In this document: piece after piece, positions 61,101-64,000 of the stretch
Layout: each line of letters opens with the position of its first letter
Position numbering within the stretch: the first letter of the stretch is position 1
Origin: Clavelina lepadiformis
Lineage: Eukaryota > Chordata > Ascidiacea > Aplousobranchia > Clavelinidae
Assembly (NCBI RefSeq): GCF_947623445.1
Contig: NC_135247.1
Coordinates: 126,501-190,500, forward strand
DNA: 64,000 bases
Reading direction: 5' to 3'
Program-made: the position numbers and the translations under genes
The notes under the pieces: generated by a model
Databases searched by the model: none
What the model was told of the DNA's origin: nothing
Seen by the model: only the letters and a program-made list of their open reading frames with translations

Positions 61101-63741
61101 TGCTGTTCGAATGTAGTAATACTTAGTCTTCCAACGAAAAGTATGACTTATAGTTAGTCTCAATTGTAAAATTGACTTATAATTAGAAAAAAATTTTTGG
61201 CATGTATAGAGGTCTGGCAAATCAAAGACTTATAAATAGTTTTTTCATTTGCAGACTAGTAATAAGTTCAATTTGATATCCTGTTGTTCGAATGAACTAA
61301 TAGTTAGTCTTCCAACGAAAAGTATGGCTTACAGTTAGTCTCAATTGTAAAATTGACTTATAATTAGAAAAGATTTTTTACAGTGCAGACAAAGATTTAG
61401 TTACTAATTGGTCAGTGGTGTACGGTAATACACTTTGATGTTGATTTTTCACTTCCGAACTAGACCTCCAATTTTGTACATGTATCATACCGGTATAATT
61501 TGTAATGATGTGCCAAAAGGAAAGTTACTTTGGTTCATGTGAACCTGAATATAAGGGGACCGTCACGAACAAATCTCAAATCTAGATTTGTATTAGAACC
61601 AAGCCATAAAATTGTATCAATAGGGTTTTAATTTGCCCTTCAACATAAACACTTGAACAATTAGTTGTGTTGAAAGAATCCTATTTGATAGTAATTGAAA
61701 ACTGCCTAGTAAGTGAGCTTTATTTTTAAATGACCTGCGTGAGGAAAGGCACCCCGCCAGCCATTACGTCCTTATTGCTCATCAAACTCATTAAATTTAT
61801 GAAATTGTATTCGGGTTCGTCCAAATCTTTCATTCGAACGATATTCAGTGAATCCATTCAGGTCTATTGGTTTGTGTCGGCCAATCCCCACTGAATACAA
61901 CACCGTATACTTATTGCATTCCAAAGATAGGAATCATGTTATTACAATAAAAGCAGGAACAATGGGTAACATTGGTAACTGGTTTGCACGAGCAAGGGGT
62001 GTTTAAAAATTTTCATGGTTATTGGGCAAATTGTAAACGGATAGTGAAGGAAAGTTATTATATGAAGAACATGATTTTATAAACGAAAGTATCAGTTTTT
62101 TTAACATATAACAAAGTGTTTTTTTGGGTCTTAACGAGGGAAATGCGATCTCATCGCTCGATAATGAAAATAGGATAATATTATAACGGCATGTAATGGA
62201 TGCCCCTTTGCTGCCAAAAACTTGGAATCGTAACGTGTGAGATGGACTGGTGGTGTTGAAAATGGCAGAAACAGTAAGAACGATATTAGTTAAACCAATA
62301 GGACATAACACATCTACATTGCCATGAACAGGCAATGTACGTTGGATGTGAATGGCCGGACCCCTGTAATTAAATAACATTGCAAGAATGTCATCTGGTT
62401 GGTTCTCTAACACAATGCACATGTTCTTGATAAAGTTCATTGAATAAAGTTTTTTCAATTTATTAACATGTTTTGTTTTATTTTGCAGTGTTCCAATGGC
62501 TACCTGTGTACAATGCCCTGTCCTGATGGCCTCGTATTTAACCCAGAAATTAAAGTTTGTGATTGGCCGTGGAATGTTGCCGGATGTGAAGGGGAGGATC
62601 CGACCCCGTCACCACCGGAGGCATCTTATAACTGTGAGCTTCAATTTTATTATAAATTAATTTCTAATTAGTTTAACACGTGATGTTGGACGTTAATTGT
62701 GTTTGTGGTGAACTTAAGCGATTCAGTGCCAGTACCTGAGCCTAGAGAAACCTGACTGAGTCAGTGTGAATACGAGTAGAGCTATAGATATATCACCACC
62801 TAGTGTGGAACATGTGATAATGTTTAAATGAAATTGTTTTTATATTCATGAAATTGTTGACCAATGAAATTTTATTTTATGTGATTTCCTTCTTTCCTAA
62901 CTGGCACACCACCTGGTGGAGAAACAGTATGCTTAACTTTAATTTCCGTTAATTGCTATTGTTTCCATTTAATTACTATTCCCTTTAAGTTTGTGTCGTA
63001 CCGGTGTCATTCGCATTACCAGACGAGGTCATTCGATTGTACTAGCCGTCGTGTGCGCACGCTCTGTGTGAGCGGGTATAGAAGCGCATCAATCTATTAC
63101 AGAACAAAATTATTATTAATAGCAATTAAATTTTGCATGCAGCTGATTGCTTGAATGCTGTTGGAAAACCTGTCAATAAACCTCCATTTGCCAACCCTGA
63201 AGACTGTGACAGCTTTTTCATGGTATTAATCACACATTTCTGGATGCGCATTAATGCTAAATTAATTGGTTGTGATTAAGACAGAAATAAGTTTAATTAA
63301 TTTTTCTTTTCCAGTGCTGGCGTGGATATCGATATGAATTCAGTTGTCCATTTTGGTTTGTTTTCAATCCGAGCACGGGATGCTGTGATTGGCCAATAAA
63401 GGTTGACGAATGCAGACCGACTTTTCCCCCGAAACCAACCCAGCCCCCGTATAATGGTGAGTACAACAACCCAATGTTGCAAACAATGTGAACCCAATTA
63501 TGCAAACATAATTATTCTTCTTTTAGTTGAATTGAACTTTGCGTTAAAAGGAATCAGTCAAACAAGTCTAGTGATAAAATCCTTGATGATTTGATAATAA
63601 GTAGATGAATACAATATAGAACTATGATTAAAATATACCACACTTGGTTTTCTTTATAAAGATGAATGTCTTGATGCTAATGGGAAACCAGTCAGTGGTA
63701 ATCCGTTTGAGAAACCTGGAGATTGCGATAACTTTTACCAG
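52128..63741 (+). CDS. Second tandem secreted CBM14 gene (partial, 3' end beyond window)
   Basis: Exons: 52128-52220 (signal peptide, [17 protein letters not shown]; a second ATG at 52131 is possible), 52280-52325, possibly 53048-53092, 56351-56418, 62489-62633, 63143-63222, 63315-63456 and 63662-63741. Phases agree throughout. It encodes CBM14 domains: first halves [29 protein letters not shown] and [12 protein letters not shown]; second halves [14 protein letters not shown] and [14 protein letters not shown], each ending CDWP plus a cysteine. Pro-rich linkers follow. It has the same head plan as the genes at 13427 and 37283. The intron between the two halves of its first CBM14 domain (56419-62488) contains CACTA copy B. 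The last exon is nearly identical to the module exons of the neighbouring gene and again has a GC donor. Confidence 0.78.
53048..53092 (+). other. Candidate 45-nt mini-exon with 15-nt repeats
   Basis: An AG acceptor, 45 bases, then a strong donor gtaagt. Inside are three copies of acaaaggcag(a/g)cgta, which would encode RNKGR repeats in phase 1-1 and could join the flanking exons without shifting the frame. Unproven. Confidence 0.35.
53986..54281. mobile_element. hAT-type MITE, 296 bp
   Basis: The ends cagatatgtgcaacc and ggttgcacacgcctg are inverted. The flanks gcctaagg (53978-53985) and gtctaagg (54282-54289) form an 8-bp duplication with one mismatch. It abuts a second hAT end (gggttgagaaccactg, ending at 53978) whose partner was not found. 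Confidence 0.85.
54788..54869. mobile_element. Foldback element, third copy
   Basis: The inverted arms tacaagtgtacaacc and ggttgtgcacttgta surround a core matching the copies at 22600 and 23596 (gccagctactccaattgtgatgtc). Confidence 0.7.
54960..55330. repeat. Dispersed repeat, partner at 46170-46600
   Basis: Diverged copy in the same relative direction, containing cgacgtccg, acagtgaccg, tagtcatgagaggt and ttttaagttgaaacactgcg. No terminal repeats were recognised. Confidence 0.6.
57038..57517 (-). CDS. SAMD3-like cargo protein of CACTA copy B, C-terminal exon
   Basis: The reverse-complement equivalent of 44690-45169, with an identical predicted protein ([31 protein letters not shown]). Identity of both copies means either very recent transposition or sequence homogenisation. 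Confidence 0.6.
   Translation of the reverse strand, partial: CIEEYAAATKRTTDTLWADSKKNWEAFSSKCTVGGGDPHSFEYMKNVVAKLDVEESYIFLFTPFGLLESLKKSHDQPFLLCLGNKDDLEMQCSICIDRKPFVEIGKANAFQGMVYLLATYYLLNLAYPVQAKLAYQALEHHIFGVGKTPCNRMYKSLFQ
58808..59225. mobile_element. hAT-type MITE nested in CACTA copy B
   Basis: 418 bp with the duplication atggtaat on both sides; it is the exact counterpart of 42982-43399. Confidence 0.88.
60075..60672 (+). pseudogene. Transposon-borne conserved protein of copy B, frameshifted
   Basis: Counterpart of 41535-42132, with the same two overlapping frames ([32 protein letters not shown]) and the same one-base offset. Confidence 0.5.
61505..61892. mobile_element. Old diverged copy of the nested hAT MITE
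   Basis: Begins gatgtgccaaaaggaaag and ends tgtcggccaatcccca. Interior words (gaatccattcaggtct) match the intact copies at 42982 and 58808, but the ends are decayed. It lies just outside CACTA copy B. Confidence 0.6.
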
Positions 63742-64000
63742 GCAAGTATTTAAGTTTTTTGTTTGAAACTTTTGCGATTTATTTTCACATTTTGTTTTTG
63801 CCTTCCAAATGAAATGTCATTTATCGGTGATAAAAATCAGACGGCTGAAAATGTTCGTATTTTGTTGTATTGTTTTAATCATCTTTAAACTTTGCTGCCC
63901 AGTGCCCACTGCTGTATTTTAACTCTTAAGGGAGATATTCCTGCTAATTGAAACTGGGAAGACTTGAGCAATTTTTAGAAAAAATTTCTGTTTTAAGTTT

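Larger units (their letters stand above)
56529..61385 (-). mobile_element. CACTA/EnSpm-like DNA transposon, copy B (4857 bp, inverted)
   Basis: Same element as 41003-45678 in reverse, with the same CACTGTAAAAAAT ends and apparently identical ORFs. It is flanked by CA on both sides. It is about 180 bp longer because the sub-terminal stretch starting tatagaggtctggcaaatca is present twice (from about 61023 and 61205). It lies in the intron that splits the first CBM14 domain of the second tandem gene. Confidence 0.8.

Noticed and set aside
41003-61385. Composite transposon moving the whole 20-kb block
   Set aside because: Outer flanks differ (TA at left, CA at right), and each copy has its own matching 2-bp flanks, so two separate insertions fit better.

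Overview
The window is eukaryotic and looks like an ascidian tunicate, most likely a Ciona species. The genes are compact and split by many short GT-AG introns. A fibronectin-like gene mixes type I, II and III modules with immunoglobulin domains, an architecture I associate with Ciona. Intergenic DNA is AT-rich and carries many small hAT-type MITEs. I saw no tRNA, rRNA or CRISPR and no retroviral or Polinton-like element. Species is not proven by sequence alone. All exon models are hand-read from splice signals; for five of the seven genes the exon lengths sum to a whole number of codons.

Layout. (1) 250-11701, minus strand: most of a large secreted fibronectin-like gene, running off the left end. 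It encodes a signal peptide, three FN1 modules, two FN2, Ig, four FN3, two FN1, Ig, two FN3 (the second with an RGD), Ig, then nine or more FN3. (2) 13427-15453, minus: a secreted protein with one chitin-binding (CBM14/peritrophin-A) domain and a long Thr-rich mucin tail. (3) 16.8-18.2 kb: two minisatellites and a 200-N assembly gap. (4) 19528-21145, plus: an SLC10 sodium/bile-acid cotransporter family gene. (5) 22-24 kb: hAT MITEs and foldback elements, partly nested. (6) 24454-32391, plus: an FKBP15 (WAFL) orthologue of 28 exons, with a decayed mariner and a hAT MITE in its second intron. (7) 33629-35664, plus: a seven-transmembrane receptor gene. (8) 37283-50797, plus: a secreted protein with four CBM14 domains and a WxxW domain; its long third-exon intron holds a deleted Harbinger and a 4.7-kb CACTA-like transposon. 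(9) 52128 to beyond the right end, plus: a tandem paralogue with CBM14 domains; the intron inside its first CBM14 domain holds a second, near-identical, inverted copy of the same CACTA-like element.

Functional picture. The three CBM14 genes share the same head (signal-peptide exon, short linker exon, then a chitin-binding domain split by an intron just before its third cysteine). They could contribute to a chitin-containing extracellular or gut mucus layer. The fibronectin-like gene is extracellular matrix. SLC10, FKBP15 and the receptor are unrelated housekeeping or signalling genes. The most notable signals are the RGD in an FN3 loop, the full set of FK506-pocket residues in the FKBP15 orthologue, GC-AG introns fixed at one position of the CBM14 module, and the pair of inverted CACTA-like copies with a SAMD3-like cargo gene.
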